Assembly: GCA_020161145.1 (NCBI GenBank)
Contig: JAIUPQ010000001.1
Span: 744,001-808,000 of the forward strand
Length of the DNA stretch: 64,000 bases
Reading direction: 5' to 3'
Source: Pseudomonadota bacterium
Lineage (GTDB): Bacteria; Pseudomonadota; Gammaproteobacteria; Burkholderiales; Burkholderiaceae_C
The position numbers and the translations under genes are program-made. The first letter of the stretch is position 1. Each line of letters starts with the position of its first letter. Under the pieces are notes generated by a model that worked only from the letters and a program-made list of their open reading frames with translations, was not told the DNA's origin and did no database searches. Positions 33,829-45,124 of the stretch are shown here, piece by piece.

Positions 33829-34839
33829 GTGAGTTGTTTTGGAAACATGTTTGCTGGTGGTACGGCGGCATTGCTGCTGAGCCTTTCCCTGACCGCCCGA
33901 GCCGACGAGGCGGAGTTTCCTGCCAACGGTGATGTGATGGGCCTGCACCTGTACAGCGTGCACAGCCACCCGGGGTTTGAGGACGTGACGCCCGGTGCTT
34001 ACTACCGGTGGGCCAATGGGATACAAGTGGGTGCGCTGCGCAACAGCTACCGCAAGACCAGTGTTTATGGTGGCTACCTGCTGTCATTCGACGACGCCAG
34101 GCGCTTTGGCCTCTTCGTGGGGGCGATCTCGGGCTACGAGGACGCCAACGGCAAGGACGTGGTGCCGCTTGTGGCGCCGCAGGTGGGGCTTGAGCTGAGC
34201 CCCGGCGTCTGGGCGCGGTTGGCCTGGTTCATCAATCCGGGAGCCAACGAGGCCCAGGCGTTCCATTTTTCGCTTGAGCGGCAATTCGGGGTCACGTCGC
34301 GGTCTACCGCACCGGCCGAAAACCCGGTGGGCGGCGTGCGGGCGCTGATCGGTGTGGGGTTGAGCAGCGGCGGTGACAAGCTGGTGCAGTTGACTTATGA
34401 GGGTGCCACCACCCAGCACCTTTCGACGGGTGGGCGCTTCATGGCCTATGCCGGTGGCGAATGGCGAGCCTCTGAACGGGTGGACGTGCAGGCCACGGTG
34501 GGCTATCACCTTTCAGACACCACGCCGCTGCCCGATACCGGTTTGCGCTTCGCGCGGGTGCCGGTCAATCTGGTGGGTTATTACCGGTTGTCCGACGCCT
34601 GGCGTCTGGGCGTGGGCGTTGAGTATGCGGCGCGCCCCCGGGTGTCGGGTACCGGTGCGGCCAATGGGGTGCGGCGCAACTACCAAGGCAGTGTTGGCGC
34701 GGTGGTGGAGACCGAGTACCTGTTCATGCCGCAGATGGGGGTCAAGCTGCGCTATGCCGACCATCGTTTCACGCCCGAGGGCGGTGGCGACACGGCCGGT
34801 GGCCGCTACGGCGCGCTGATGCTGACCTATTACTTCTGA
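33829..34839 (+). CDS. Putative outer-membrane beta-barrel protein, possibly two-part
   Basis: About 336 residues from GTG 33829, which has AAGGAG seven bases upstream; in-frame ATGs at 33805 and 33847 are alternatives. A signal peptide is clear (MFAGGTAALLLSLSLTARA). The first half (about 35-150; HSHPGFEDVTPGAYYRWANG and onward) resembles small secreted or outer-membrane hypothetical proteins with a YxxRxxNG/RNSxxxTSVY pattern. The second half (about 170-336) is a run of amphipathic strands ending in the aromatic terminal strand YGALMLTYYF, typical of outer-membrane barrels. Function not recognised. It lies after the cob genes with no coupling. Confidence 0.65.
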   Translation: MSCFGNMFAGGTAALLLSLSLTARADEAEFPANGDVMGLHLYSVHSHPGFEDVTPGAYYRWANGIQVGALRNSYRKTSVYGGYLLSFDDARRFGLFVGAISGYEDANGKDVVPLVAPQVGLELSPGVWARLAWFINPGANEAQAFHFSLERQFGVTSRSTAPAENPVGGVRALIGVGLSSGGDKLVQLTYEGATTQHLSTGGRFMAYAGGEWRASERVDVQATVGYHLSDTTPLPDTGLRFARVPVNLVGYYRLSDAWRLGVGVEYAARPRVSGTGAANGVRRNYQGSVGAVVETEYLFMPQMGVKLRYADHRFTPEGGGDTAGGRYGALMLTYYF

Positions 34840-34840
34840 C

Positions 34841-35536
34841 TCAAGCGCCGCGCAGCGCAAATCCCTCGAACCCCGCCCTTAGCGCCGCCACCTGCTCAGC
34901 CACCATCGGCCAGCCCGGCGTGGTGCCCGCCGCCGTGCGGCAGGCCTGCACGGCCCAGTGGCGCACGCCGCGCTGGCGCAGGGCGTCGGCGATGGCGTGC
35001 AGGGCGTCCAGGTCGTAGAGGCCGGCGTGCCAGGTGGTGCGGCATTCAAAGGGCACGCCGCTGGCCAGCAGAACGTCCAGTGCGGCCCAGGCGCGCCCGC
35101 CGCTGCCGGGGGTGGCCGTGATGGCGTCGTAATGAGCGGGTGCGGCCTTGATGTCCAGCCCCACCCAGTCCAGTTGCGGGGCCAGCGCGGCCAGGCGCTG
35201 GGGGTACATGCCGCCGGTGTGCAGGGCCACGGCAAAGCCCAGCCCTCGCACGGCCTCGATGGCGGCGGGCAGGGTGGCTTGCAGCGTGGGCTCGCCGCCC
35301 GAGAAGACCACGCCGTCGAGCAGGCCGCGGCGGCGCTGCAAAAAGGCCAGGGCCTCGGTCCAGGGCAGGGCGGGCGGGGCGGTGGCGTCCAGCAGGCCGG
35401 GGTTGTGGCAGTAGCCGCAGCGCCAGGGGCAGCCCTGGCAGTACAGCACGGCGGCCAGCCGGCCGGGGAAGTCGATGGTGGTCAGCGGCGTGAGGCCGCC
35501 CAGGCGCAGCGGGTCAGCCGGCGTGGCAGGGGGCAC
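34841..35536 (-). CDS. nrdG: Anaerobic ribonucleotide reductase activase NrdG
   Basis: About 231 residues, radical-SAM activase that installs the glycyl radical on class III ribonucleotide reductase. The [4Fe-4S] motif is CPWRCGYC (C-x3-C-x2-C) within YCQGCPWRCGYCHNPGLLD; GVVFSGGEPTLQ is the SAM-binding GGE motif. The start is a GTG at 35536 or TTG at 35551; both overlap the glycyl-radical protein gene. Its stop is separated by one base from the convergent outer-membrane gene. It is the last gene of the nrd operon. Confidence 0.9.
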   Translation of the reverse strand: MPPATPADPLRLGGLTPLTTIDFPGRLAAVLYCQGCPWRCGYCHNPGLLDATAPPALPWTEALAFLQRRRGLLDGVVFSGGEPTLQATLPAAIEAVRGLGFAVALHTGGMYPQRLAALAPQLDWVGLDIKAAPAHYDAITATPGSGGRAWAALDVLLASGVPFECRTTWHAGLYDLDALHAIADALRQRGVRHWAVQACRTAAGTTPGWPMVAEQVAALRAGFEGFALRGA

Positions 35537-35699
35537 GGCTGGGCTCGGCAAAGAACTGGCGCTGGGCGTGTTCGCCCTGTTTGCCGACGTTGAAGCTGGC
35601 CACGGGGCGGTGGTAGCCCATGACGCGGGTCCAGACTTCGCAGGGCTGGCGCTCGGCGTCGGTCAGCGAGATGGCTTCGGTGGTGTGGGTGGGGGTCAT
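35514..35699 (-). CDS. Separate glycyl-radical domain protein of class III ribonucleotide reductase
   Basis: A 61-residue protein with the segment EVWTRVMGYHRPVASFNVGK followed by QGEH. It matches the C-terminal tail of E. coli NrdD, where RVCGYL holds the radical Gly and FNAGKQEE follows; the radical Gly here is G28 in RVMGYH. TGGAGA precedes the ATG at 35699. The upstream NrdD ends at its zinc ribbon and lacks this tail, so the two chains together make a full subunit. It overlaps nrdG. Confidence 0.85.
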   Translation of the reverse strand: MTPTHTTEAISLTDAERQPCEVWTRVMGYHRPVASFNVGKQGEHAQRQFFAEPSRAPCHAG

Positions 35700-35731
35700 G
35701 CAGGTCTCCAGGGTCGGGGTGGTGAATCGGT

Positions 35732-37756
35732 TCAGGCGGTGGCCAGTTGGGCGCGTTTGGCGGCCAGGCGCTCGGTGTCGCAGTGCGGGCAGTAGGGGTG
35801 TTCGCCCGCCAGGTAGCCGTGGGTGGGGCAGATGGAGAAGGTGGGGGTGATGGTGATGTAGGGCAGCCGGAAGCGGGTCAGCGCGCGCCGCACCAGCTCG
35901 CGGCAGGCGTCGCCGCTGGAGAGGCGCTCGCCCATGTACAGGTGCAGCACGGTGCCACCGGTGTATTTGGACTGCAGCACCTCTTGCCGCGCCAGCGCCT
36001 CGAAGGGGTCGTCGGTGAAGCCCACCGGCAGCTGCGAGGAGTTGGTGTAGTAGGGCTTGTCGGGGGTGCCAGCCTGCAGGATGTCGGGCCAGCGCTTGGC
36101 GTCTTCGCGGGCGAAGCGGTAGGTGGTGCCTTCGGCCGGCGTGGCCTCCAGGTTGTAGAGGTGGCCGGTTTCTTCTTGCAGCGCAACGATGCGGGCGCGC
36201 ACGTGGTCGAGCAGGCGCACGGCGAAGGCGTGGCCCCAGTCGGTGGTGATGTCGTGGGCGCCGCGCGTGAAGTTGCGCACCATCTCGTTGATGCCGTTGA
36301 CGCCCAGGGTGGAGAAGTGGTTGCGCAGCGTGCCCAGGTAGCGCTTGGTGTAGGGGAAGAGCCCCTGGTCCATCAGGCGCTGGATGAGCTTGCGCTTGAC
36401 TTCGAGGCTCTGGCTGCTGAGGTCCAGCAGGTGGTCGAGCGCGGCGTAGAGGGCGGGCTCGTCGCCGGCATGCAGGTGGCCCAGGCGGGCGCAATTGACG
36501 GTGACCACGCCCACGCTGCCGGTTTGCTCGGCGCTGCCAAAAAGGCCGTTGCCGCGCTTGAGCAGCTCGCGCAGGTCCAACTGCAGCCGGCAGCACATGG
36601 AGCGCACCATGTGCGGCTGCAGCTCGGAGTTGATGAAGTTCTGGAAGTAGGGCAGGCCGTATTTGGCCGTCATTTCAAACAGCAGCCGGGCGTTGTCGCT
36701 GTCCCAGGGGAAGTCGGCGGTGATGTTGTAGGTGGGGATGGGGAAGGTGAACACGCGGCCCTTGGCGTCGCCGGTGGTCATGACGTCGATGTAGGCGCGG
36801 TTGATGAGGTCCATCTCGGCCTGCAACTCGCCATAGCAGAAGGGCATTTCCTGGCCGCCGATGACGGGCACCTGCTCACGCAGGTCTTCGGGGCAGACCC
36901 AGTCGAAGGTGAGGTTGGTGAACGGCGTCTGGGTGCCCCAGCGCGAGGGCACGTTGAGGTTGTAGATCAGCTCCTGGATGCACTGGCGCACGGCGGCGTA
37001 GTCCATGCCGTCCTGGCGCACGAAGGGCGCCATATAGGTGTCGAACGAGGAGAAGGCCTGGGCGCCGGCCCATTCGTTTTGCAGCGTGCCCAGGAAGTTG
37101 ACGATCTGCCCCACGGCCGAGGACATGTGTTTGGGTGGGCCGGCTTCGACCTTGCCGGGCACGCCGTTGAGCCCTTCGTGCAGCAGGGTGCGCAGCGACC
37201 AGCCGGCGCAGTAACCACTGAGCATGTCCAGGTCGTGGATATGAATGTCGCCCTCGCGGTGGGCCTGGCCGATTTCGGGTGCGTAGACGTGCGACAGCCA
37301 GTAGTTGGCGGTGACCTTGCCGGCCACGTTGAGGATGAGCCCACCCAGCGAATAGCCCTGATTGGCGTTGGCGTTGACGCGCCAGTCGGCGCGGGTCAGG
37401 TATTCGTTGATGGACGACTCGACGTCCACCATGGTTTGCCGGTCGGCGCGCAGCGTGGCGTGGCGCTGGCGGTGGGCCATGTAGGCGCGCGCGGTGGCCA
37501 CGTGGCCGGCGGCGATCAGCACCTGTTCCACCACGTCCTGGATGCGCTCGATGGGCAGGGCCTCGCCCGGCCAGCGGTGGGCCAGCAGCCGCGTGGCCTG
37601 GGTGGTCAACTGGTCGGCCAGCAGATCGTCGAACGCGCCGGTGGCCGCACCCGCCCGGGCCAGCGCATGCTGGATGCGGCTGGCGTCAAAAGGCACGCGC
37701 TGGCCGTCGCGGCGGATGACCTGGCAAGGCGGGGCAAAGAGGGTGGCAGCGGACAT
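35732..37756 (-). CDS. nrdD: Anaerobic (class III) ribonucleoside-triphosphate reductase, large chain
   Basis: A 674-residue enzyme chain that makes deoxyribonucleotides without oxygen. N-terminal ATP-cone (VIRRDGQRVPFDASRIQHAL, about 13-95), then the ten-stranded barrel (EGDIHIHDLDMLSGYCAGWS; QTPFTNLTFDWVCPEDL; MCCRLQLDLRELLKRGNGLF; SVGVVTVNCARLGHL, with the active-site Cys residues). The C-terminal zinc ribbon has CPTHGYLAGEHPYCPHC. The chain ends shortly after, with no RVxGY glycyl-radical tail; that is encoded by the next gene at 35699. Two NrdR-box-like sites and an FNR-like site lie upstream. Confidence 0.93.
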   Translation of the reverse strand: MSAATLFAPPCQVIRRDGQRVPFDASRIQHALARAGAATGAFDDLLADQLTTQATRLLAHRWPGEALPIERIQDVVEQVLIAAGHVATARAYMAHRQRHATLRADRQTMVDVESSINEYLTRADWRVNANANQGYSLGGLILNVAGKVTANYWLSHVYAPEIGQAHREGDIHIHDLDMLSGYCAGWSLRTLLHEGLNGVPGKVEAGPPKHMSSAVGQIVNFLGTLQNEWAGAQAFSSFDTYMAPFVRQDGMDYAAVRQCIQELIYNLNVPSRWGTQTPFTNLTFDWVCPEDLREQVPVIGGQEMPFCYGELQAEMDLINRAYIDVMTTGDAKGRVFTFPIPTYNITADFPWDSDNARLLFEMTAKYGLPYFQNFINSELQPHMVRSMCCRLQLDLRELLKRGNGLFGSAEQTGSVGVVTVNCARLGHLHAGDEPALYAALDHLLDLSSQSLEVKRKLIQRLMDQGLFPYTKRYLGTLRNHFSTLGVNGINEMVRNFTRGAHDITTDWGHAFAVRLLDHVRARIVALQEETGHLYNLEATPAEGTTYRFAREDAKRWPDILQAGTPDKPYYTNSSQLPVGFTDDPFEALARQEVLQSKYTGGTVLHLYMGERLSSGDACRELVRRALTRFRLPYITITPTFSICPTHGYLAGEHPYCPHCDTERLAAKRAQLATA

Positions 37757-37771
37757 GGGTGCAATCCTGAA

Positions 37772-37787
37772 ACACTAGATGTAGTGT
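37772..37787 (-). promoter_or_regulatory. NrdR box 1 upstream of nrdD
   Basis: ACACTAGATGTAGTGT, a 16-base palindrome close to the NrdR consensus acaCwAtATaTwGtgt. It lies 15 bases before the nrdD start codon. NrdR is the repressor of ribonucleotide reductase genes that responds to ATP/dATP. Confidence 0.85.
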
Positions 37788-37803
37788 TCATGATGCGTGC
37801 CAA

Positions 37804-37819
37804 ACGCTATATGTAGTAT
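37804..37819 (-). promoter_or_regulatory. NrdR box 2 upstream of nrdD
   Basis: ACGCTATATGTAGTAT, a second NrdR-type palindrome starting 32 bases from box 1, i.e. three helical turns, the spacing expected for cooperative NrdR binding. Confidence 0.8.
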
Positions 37820-37831
37820 GACCCAGATCAA
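37818..37831 (-). promoter_or_regulatory. FNR/Anr-like site upstream of nrdD
   Basis: On the minus strand TTGATCTGGGTCAT fits the FNR pattern TTGAT-N4-ATCAA in its first half and 3 of 5 in its second half. It overlaps the edge of NrdR box 2. Anaerobic activation of this operon would make sense, but the second half-site is weak. Confidence 0.5.
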
Positions 37832-37902
37832 GAAACGGGGCGCGTGAGGGGGCAATCGGTGCCGGGCTGCGGGTTTTCCTGGGGGCGTGGCAGATCGTGG
37901 CT

Positions 37903-37927
37903 ATAATTGAGTTGTTTAGTCGGATTA
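37903..37927 (+). promoter_or_regulatory. IscR-type operator and -10 box of the isc operon
   Basis: ATAATTGAGTTGTTTAGTCG followed by GATTA resembles the type 1 IscR site (ATASYYGACTRWWWYAGTCR...), with the AGTCGG half intact. It overlaps a TATAAT -10 box at 37902-37907, so Fe-S-loaded IscR would block the promoter, as in E. coli. It is 21 bases before iscR. Confidence 0.65.
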
Positions 37928-37948
37928 GCCACAGCCAGGAGGATAGCC

Positions 37949-38476
37949 GTGCGACTCACCACCAAAGGCCGCTTTGCCGTTACTGCCATGATCGATCTGG
38001 GCTTGCGCGGTGGCGCCAGCCCGGTGGCCTTGGCGGCCATCAGCCAGCGTCAGCGCATTTCGCTGTCGTACCTGGAGCAGCTCTTCGGCAAGCTGCGCCG
38101 CCATGAACTGGTCAACAGCACGCGCGGGCCGGGCGGCGGCTACACCCTGGGCCGCAAGGCCGAGAGCATCAGCGTGGCCGACATCATCACGGCGGTGGAC
38201 GAGCCCATCGATGCCACCGGCTGCGGCGGCAAGGAAGACTGCATGGGCGAGGGCACCGGGCCTTGCATGACGCATGAGCTATGGACCAATTTGAACGCCA
38301 AAATGATCGAGTACCTGGAAGGGATTTCGCTGGCCCAGTTGGTGGCCCAGCAGATCGCCAAAGGTGTGCTGGAGCAGGACGACGCGGGGCAGCGGGTGGC
38401 CCCGCCCGCGCCGAAGCCGATCAAAATCACCGCGCCCAACTCCGTGTTTGCCCTGGGCGATACGTTGACCAAATGA
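37949..38476 (+). CDS. iscR: Fe-S cluster assembly regulator IscR
   Basis: A 175-residue Rrf2-family regulator. It starts at GTG ([20 protein letters not shown]) with AGGAGG eight bases upstream; the frame is open further 5' but lacks a ribosome site. Winged helix with [20 protein letters not shown] and [10 protein letters not shown]. The [2Fe-2S] ligands lie in [20 protein letters not shown] (three Cys and a His, as in E. coli IscR). It represses its own operon when loaded with a cluster. The stop overlaps iscS. Confidence 0.96.
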   Translation: MRLTTKGRFAVTAMIDLGLRGGASPVALAAISQRQRISLSYLEQLFGKLRRHELVNSTRGPGGGYTLGRKAESISVADIITAVDEPIDATGCGGKEDCMGEGTGPCMTHELWTNLNAKMIEYLEGISLAQLVAQQIAKGVLEQDDAGQRVAPPAPKPIKITAPNSVFALGDTLTK

Positions 38477-39702
38477 CCATGAGCAGCATGACCCCGCACT
38501 ACCCCATCTACATGGACTACGGCGCCACGACACCGTGCGATCCGCGCGTGGTGGATGCCATGATTCCGTGGCTGCGCGAGCATTTCGGCAACCCGGCCTC
38601 GCGCTCGCATGCCTGGGGCTGGGAGGCCGAGGAGGCGGTGGAGAACGCCCGCCGCGAGGTGGCGGCGCTGATCAACGCCGACCCGCGCGAAATCGTCTGG
38701 ACCTCGGGCGCCACCGAGTCCGACAACCTGGCCATCAAGGGCGCCGCCCATTTCTACCAGGCGCGGGGCAAGCACCTGGTGACGGTCAAGACCGAGCACA
38801 AGGCGGTGCTGGACACCATGCGCGAGCTGGAGCGCCAGGGCTTCGAGGTCACCTATCTGGATGTGCTGCCCAGCGGCCTGATCGACTTCGAGGCGTTCAA
38901 GGCGGCACTGCGGCCGGACACCATCCTGGCCTCGGTGATGCTGGTCAACAACGAGATCGGCGTGGTGCAGGACATTCCCCGCCTGGGCGCCCTGTGCCGC
39001 GAGCGCGGCGTCATCCTGCACGTGGACGCGGCCCAGGCCACGGGCAAGGTGCCCATCGACGTGACCACGCTGCCGGTGGATTTGATGAGCCTGGCCTCGC
39101 ACAAGACCTATGGCCCCAAAGGCATCGGCGCGCTGTACGTGCGGCGCAAGCCGCGCGTGCGGCTGGAGGCGCAGATGCACGGCGGCGGCCACGAGCGCGG
39201 CCTGCGTTCGGGCACGCTGGCCACGCACCAGATCGTGGGCATGGGCGAGGCCTTCCGCATCGCCCGCGAGGAGATGGCCAGCGAGTTGCCGCGCATCCGG
39301 GCGCTGCACGAGCGGCTGGTCAAAGGGCTGACCGCCATCGAGCAGACCTTCGTCAATGGCGACCTGACCCAGCGCGTGCCGCACAACCTGAACATCTCGT
39401 TCAACTACGTGGAGGGCGAGTCGCTGATCATGGGCGTCAAGAACCTGGCGGTGTCGTCGGGCTCGGCCTGCACCTCGGCCAGCCTGGAGCCCAGCTACGT
39501 GCTGCGGGCACTGGGTCGCTCCGACGAGCTGGCCCACTCCAGCCTGCGCCTGACCATAGGCCGCTTCACCACCGAGGCCGAGATCGACGAGGCCGTCGCC
39601 ACGCTGACCGACCGCGTGGCCAAGCTGCGCGAGTTGTCGCCGCTGTGGGACATGTACAAAGACGGCATCGATCTGACCACCATTCAGTGGGCGGCGCATT
39701 GA
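38473..39702 (+). CDS. iscS: Cysteine desulfurase IscS
   Basis: A 409-residue PLP enzyme that takes sulfur from cysteine and hands it to IscU and thiolation pathways. PLP Lys in [15 protein letters not shown], the group-I active-site loop [20 protein letters not shown] with the catalytic Cys, and [21 protein letters not shown] use the ATG at 38473 that overlaps the iscR stop; ATGs at 38479 and 38488 are also possible, the last giving the classic start just before [11 protein letters not shown]. Confidence 0.96.
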   Translation: MTMSSMTPHYPIYMDYGATTPCDPRVVDAMIPWLREHFGNPASRSHAWGWEAEEAVENARREVAALINADPREIVWTSGATESDNLAIKGAAHFYQARGKHLVTVKTEHKAVLDTMRELERQGFEVTYLDVLPSGLIDFEAFKAALRPDTILASVMLVNNEIGVVQDIPRLGALCRERGVILHVDAAQATGKVPIDVTTLPVDLMSLASHKTYGPKGIGALYVRRKPRVRLEAQMHGGGHERGLRSGTLATHQIVGMGEAFRIAREEMASELPRIRALHERLVKGLTAIEQTFVNGDLTQRVPHNLNISFNYVEGESLIMGVKNLAVSSGSACTSASLEPSYVLRALGRSDELAHSSLRLTIGRFTTEAEIDEAVATLTDRVAKLRELSPLWDMYKDGIDLTTIQWAAH

Positions 39703-39770
39703 ACAGGCCCGCCAGCCGGGCGTATCGGTACGGGCCCTGGCACGCATAGCAAAGAACAAGGAGCAATGAC

Positions 39771-40163
39771 ATGGCATACAGCGACAAAGTCATCGACCAC
39801 TACGAAAACCCCCGCAACGTCGGCGCCTTTGGCAAGGACGATGCCGACGTGGGCACCGGCATGGTGGGCGCACCCGCCTGCGGCGATGTGATGAAGCTGC
39901 AAATCAAGGTCAACCCGGCCACCGGGCTGATCGAGGACGCGCGCTTCAAGACCTACGGCTGCGGCTCGGCCATCGCCTCCAGCTCGCTGGTGACCGAGTG
40001 GGTCAAGGGCAAGTCCCTGGACGAGGCCATGGTCATCAAGAACACGGCCATCGCCGAGGAACTGGCCTTGCCGCCGGTGAAGATCCACTGCTCCATCCTG
40101 GCCGAAGACGCCATCAAGGCGGCGGTGCAGGACTACCGCCAACGCCACGCCGCCCAGGCCTGA
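39771..40163 (+). CDS. iscU: Fe-S cluster scaffold protein IscU
   Basis: A 130-residue scaffold on which clusters are built. The three cluster Cys are in [15 protein letters not shown] (about 37), [12 protein letters not shown] (about 63) and [19 protein letters not shown] (about 106). The LPPVKIHC block is the HscA recognition motif (LPPVK). AAGGAG precedes the ATG. The gap of 68 bases after iscS is the largest in the operon until tsaD. Confidence 0.97.
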   Translation: MAYSDKVIDHYENPRNVGAFGKDDADVGTGMVGAPACGDVMKLQIKVNPATGLIEDARFKTYGCGSAIASSSLVTEWVKGKSLDEAMVIKNTAIAEELALPPVKIHCSILAEDAIKAAVQDYRQRHAAQA

Positions 40164-40170
40164 GCGCGCC

Positions 40171-40494
40171 ATGGCAGTCACCCTGACCGAAGCCGCAGCG
40201 CGGCATGTGAGCAAGTACATCGCCCGGCGCGGCAAGGGCGTCGGCGTGCGCCTGGGCGTCAAGACCACCGGCTGCTCGGGCCTGGCCTACAAGCTCGAGT
40301 ACGCCGACGAGGTGGCGCCCGAGGACCACACCTTCGAGAGCCACGGCGTGACGGTGCTCATCGACCCCAAAAGCCTGCCCTACCTGGACGGCACCGAACT
40401 GGACTTCGCGCGCGAGGGGTTGAACGAGGGCTTCAAGTTCAGGAACCCGCGCGAGAAGGATCGCTGCGGCTGCGGCGAGTCGTTCCGGGTGTGA
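40171..40494 (+). CDS. iscA: A-type Fe-S carrier IscA
   Basis: A 107-residue A-type carrier that moves clusters or iron to target proteins. The three conserved Cys are in [17 protein letters not shown] (about 35) and DRCGCGESF (about 99 and 101). It lies 7 bases after iscU, and its stop overlaps the GTG of hscB. Confidence 0.96.
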   Translation: MAVTLTEAAARHVSKYIARRGKGVGVRLGVKTTGCSGLAYKLEYADEVAPEDHTFESHGVTVLIDPKSLPYLDGTELDFAREGLNEGFKFRNPREKDRCGCGESFRV

Positions 40495-40993
40495 AGCTCG
40501 ACGACGACGACTTCACGCTGCTGGGCGTGCCGCCGCGCTTCGCCCAGGACATGGGGCAACTGGCCCAAGCCTGGCGAGCGCTGCAAGCGCGCGTCCATCC
40601 CGACCGTTTCGCCGCCGATGGCCCCGCCGCCCAGCGCCTGGCGCTGCAATGGGCCGCGCGCGTCAACGAGGCCTATGCCCGGCTCAAGGAGCCGCTGGCG
40701 CGCGGCGCCTACCTGGCCGCGCTGCGCGGCGCGCCGGTGGACGCCGAGCGCAACACCGCCATGCCGCCGGCGTTCCTGATGCAGCAAATGGCCTGGCGCG
40801 AGGCACTGGACGAGCAGGCCGATCTGGCCGCGCTGCAAGCCGAGGTGGCGCTGGCGGAAAATACCCGGCTGGCTGCGCTGGCCACTGCCTTGGACGGCCC
40901 CGCGCCCGACGCTGCGCAAGCGGCGGCCGAGGTGCGCGCGCTGCTGTTCATCAAGCGCTTCAAGGCGGACATCGCCCGCCGCCTCTATCCCGA

Positions 40994-40997
<4 letters not shown>
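40491..40997 (+). CDS. hscB: Fe-S co-chaperone HscB (J protein)
   Basis: A 168-residue J-domain co-chaperone that delivers IscU to HscA. It starts at GTG overlapping the iscA stop. The J domain (about 5-75) contains [14 protein letters not shown] and HPDRF, the HPD motif needed to stimulate HscA. The C-terminal helical bundle includes [17 protein letters not shown], the IscU-binding part. The stop overlaps hscA (ATGA). Confidence 0.95.
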
Positions 40998-42831
<1,834 letters not shown>

Positions 42832-42832
<1 letters not shown>

Positions 42833-43156
42833 TGCCCACCATCACCGTATTGCCCCACGCCCAACTCGCGCCCGAAGGCGACGTGATCGAAGCCGCCAGC
42901 GGCACCTCCATCTGCGAGGCGCTGCTGGACGCGGGCATCGCCATCGAGCATGCCTGCGAGATGAGCTGCGCGTGCACCACCTGCCACGTCATCGTGCGCG
43001 AGGGCTACCGCTCGCTGGGCGAGCCCGATGAGATCGAGGAAGACCTGCTGGACAAGGCCTGGGGCCTGACGCCCACCTCGCGCCTGTCATGCCAGGCCCT
43101 GCTGGCCGATGCCGACGTGACGGTGGAGCTGCCCAAGTACACCATCAACCACGCGC

Positions 43157-43170
<14 letters not shown>
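42832..43170 (+). CDS. fdx: ISC-type [2Fe-2S] ferredoxin
   Basis: A 112-residue adrenodoxin-type ferredoxin supplying electrons for cluster assembly. Cluster ligands: [10 protein letters not shown] (C-x5-C-x2-C, about 42-51) and the fourth Cys in [11 protein letters not shown] (about 87). [20 protein letters not shown] is typical of ISC ferredoxins. It shares one base with the hscA stop (TGATG) and overlaps tsaD by 14 bases. No iscX gene follows. Confidence 0.96.
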
Positions 43171-44195
<1,025 letters not shown>

Positions 44196-44197
<2 letters not shown>

Positions 44198-44218
44198 AAA
44201 AACCCGCCGCAGCGGGTT
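44196..44218 (-). terminator. Terminator of the metalloprotease gene, overlapping the tsaD stop codon
   Basis: On the minus strand AACCCGC-4-GCGGGTT is followed by TTTTTT. The T-run is the complement of the A-run that starts at the last base of the tsaD stop codon. It is 25 bases after the metalloprotease stop. On the plus strand there is no T-run, so it is efficient in only one direction. Confidence 0.8.
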
Positions 44219-44242
44219 GGTGGGTCAAAGGCTGAGCCTGGC

Positions 44243-45124
44243 TCAGTTCATGGCGACGCGGGACGCGCCCTGGCGATAGCTCTGGAACGAGGTGTCCATG
44301 CGGGTGATCTGGCCCGCCGAGAACGTGTTCATGCAGCTGTCGTAGGTGTAGTCCATGAAGTTGGTGATGGGATCCAGACCGGGTTTGGCGGCGCAGGAGT
44401 CGCGGCCCACCGGGCAGCCATAGGCGGGGGACTTCTCGGACGAGGTGTCGGCCACCTGGTCGCCCTTGGCCTTGCAGCCACCCTGGAAGGTGTGCCACAG
44501 GCCCATCCAGTGACCCACTTCGTGGGTGCCGGTGTCGCCCTCGTTGTAGTTGGTGGCGGTGCCGCCGGGCACGCTGCTGTAGAGGATGACGACGCCGTCG
44601 CTGCTCTTGGCGCCGGCGTAGTTCCAGGGGAAGGTGGCCCAGCCCAACACGCCACCGCTGGGGTTGGCGGAGTACAGGTTCAGCGCGGCGCCAGTGCCCT
44701 GGCGCAGCGCAGTCTTGGCGGCCTTCTCGGCAGCCGAACCGGGCGACATGGCGTACCAGGTGGCGTTGGTGGTGCGGTCGGTGCTCACCAGCTGGAACTG
44801 GTAGCCGGTGTTGGCGAAGGAGGCGTTCAGCACGCTGATCTGGGCATCGATCTGCGAGGCCGGGATGTCGCCGTTGGCGATGCCGGAGCCTTTGTTGATG
44901 ACGTGGAAGTAGACCGGGATGATGGTCGGGTTGGCCACCGACAGCGTGCGCGGACGGGCTTCCATGGTGCTGGCGAAAGCGGCCAGTTCGGCGTCGACGG
45001 CCATTTGCTCGGCCGCAGTGGGCGTGTGCGCGCCACAGGAGCGACCGTCTTCGCCCGCGATGGCGGGGAAGGCAAACGTAGCGGCCGCAGCCAGAGCAAT
45101 CAGGGATGAGGAGAAGGTTTTCAT
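44243..45124 (-). CDS. Secreted zinc metalloprotease, M43 (pappalysin/cytophagalysin-like) type
   Basis: A 293-residue preprotein starting at ATG 45124 with a signal peptide (MKTFSSSLIALAAAATFAFP, AIAG). Zinc site HEVGHWMGLWH (HExxHxxGxxH) at about 197-207 and a Met-turn in TNFMDYTYDSC, as in M43 peptidases. DIPASQIDAQISVLNASFAN is another family mark. Several Cys suggest disulfides, fitting an exported enzyme. The substrate is unknown. It is a single gene with its own terminator; an in-frame ATG at 45247 would put a charged stretch before the signal and is unlikely. Confidence 0.88.
   Translation of the reverse strand: MKTFSSSLIALAAAATFAFPAIAGEDGRSCGAHTPTAAEQMAVDAELAAFASTMEARPRTLSVANPTIIPVYFHVINKGSGIANGDIPASQIDAQISVLNASFANTGYQFQLVSTDRTTNATWYAMSPGSAAEKAAKTALRQGTGAALNLYSANPSGGVLGWATFPWNYAGAKSSDGVVILYSSVPGGTATNYNEGDTGTHEVGHWMGLWHTFQGGCKAKGDQVADTSSEKSPAYGCPVGRDSCAAKPGLDPITNFMDYTYDSCMNTFSAGQITRMDTSFQSYRQGASRVAMN

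Noticed and set aside
33824-33850. ATG at 33824 behind an AAGGAG ribosome site as start of the outer-membrane protein
   Set aside because: It is out of frame with the signal peptide; the in-frame GTG at 33829 fits the same ribosome site.
35747-37816. Long plus-strand frame opposite nrdD
   Set aside because: An antisense shadow caused by high GC; no domain, no ribosome site, and nrdD on the other strand is fully conserved.
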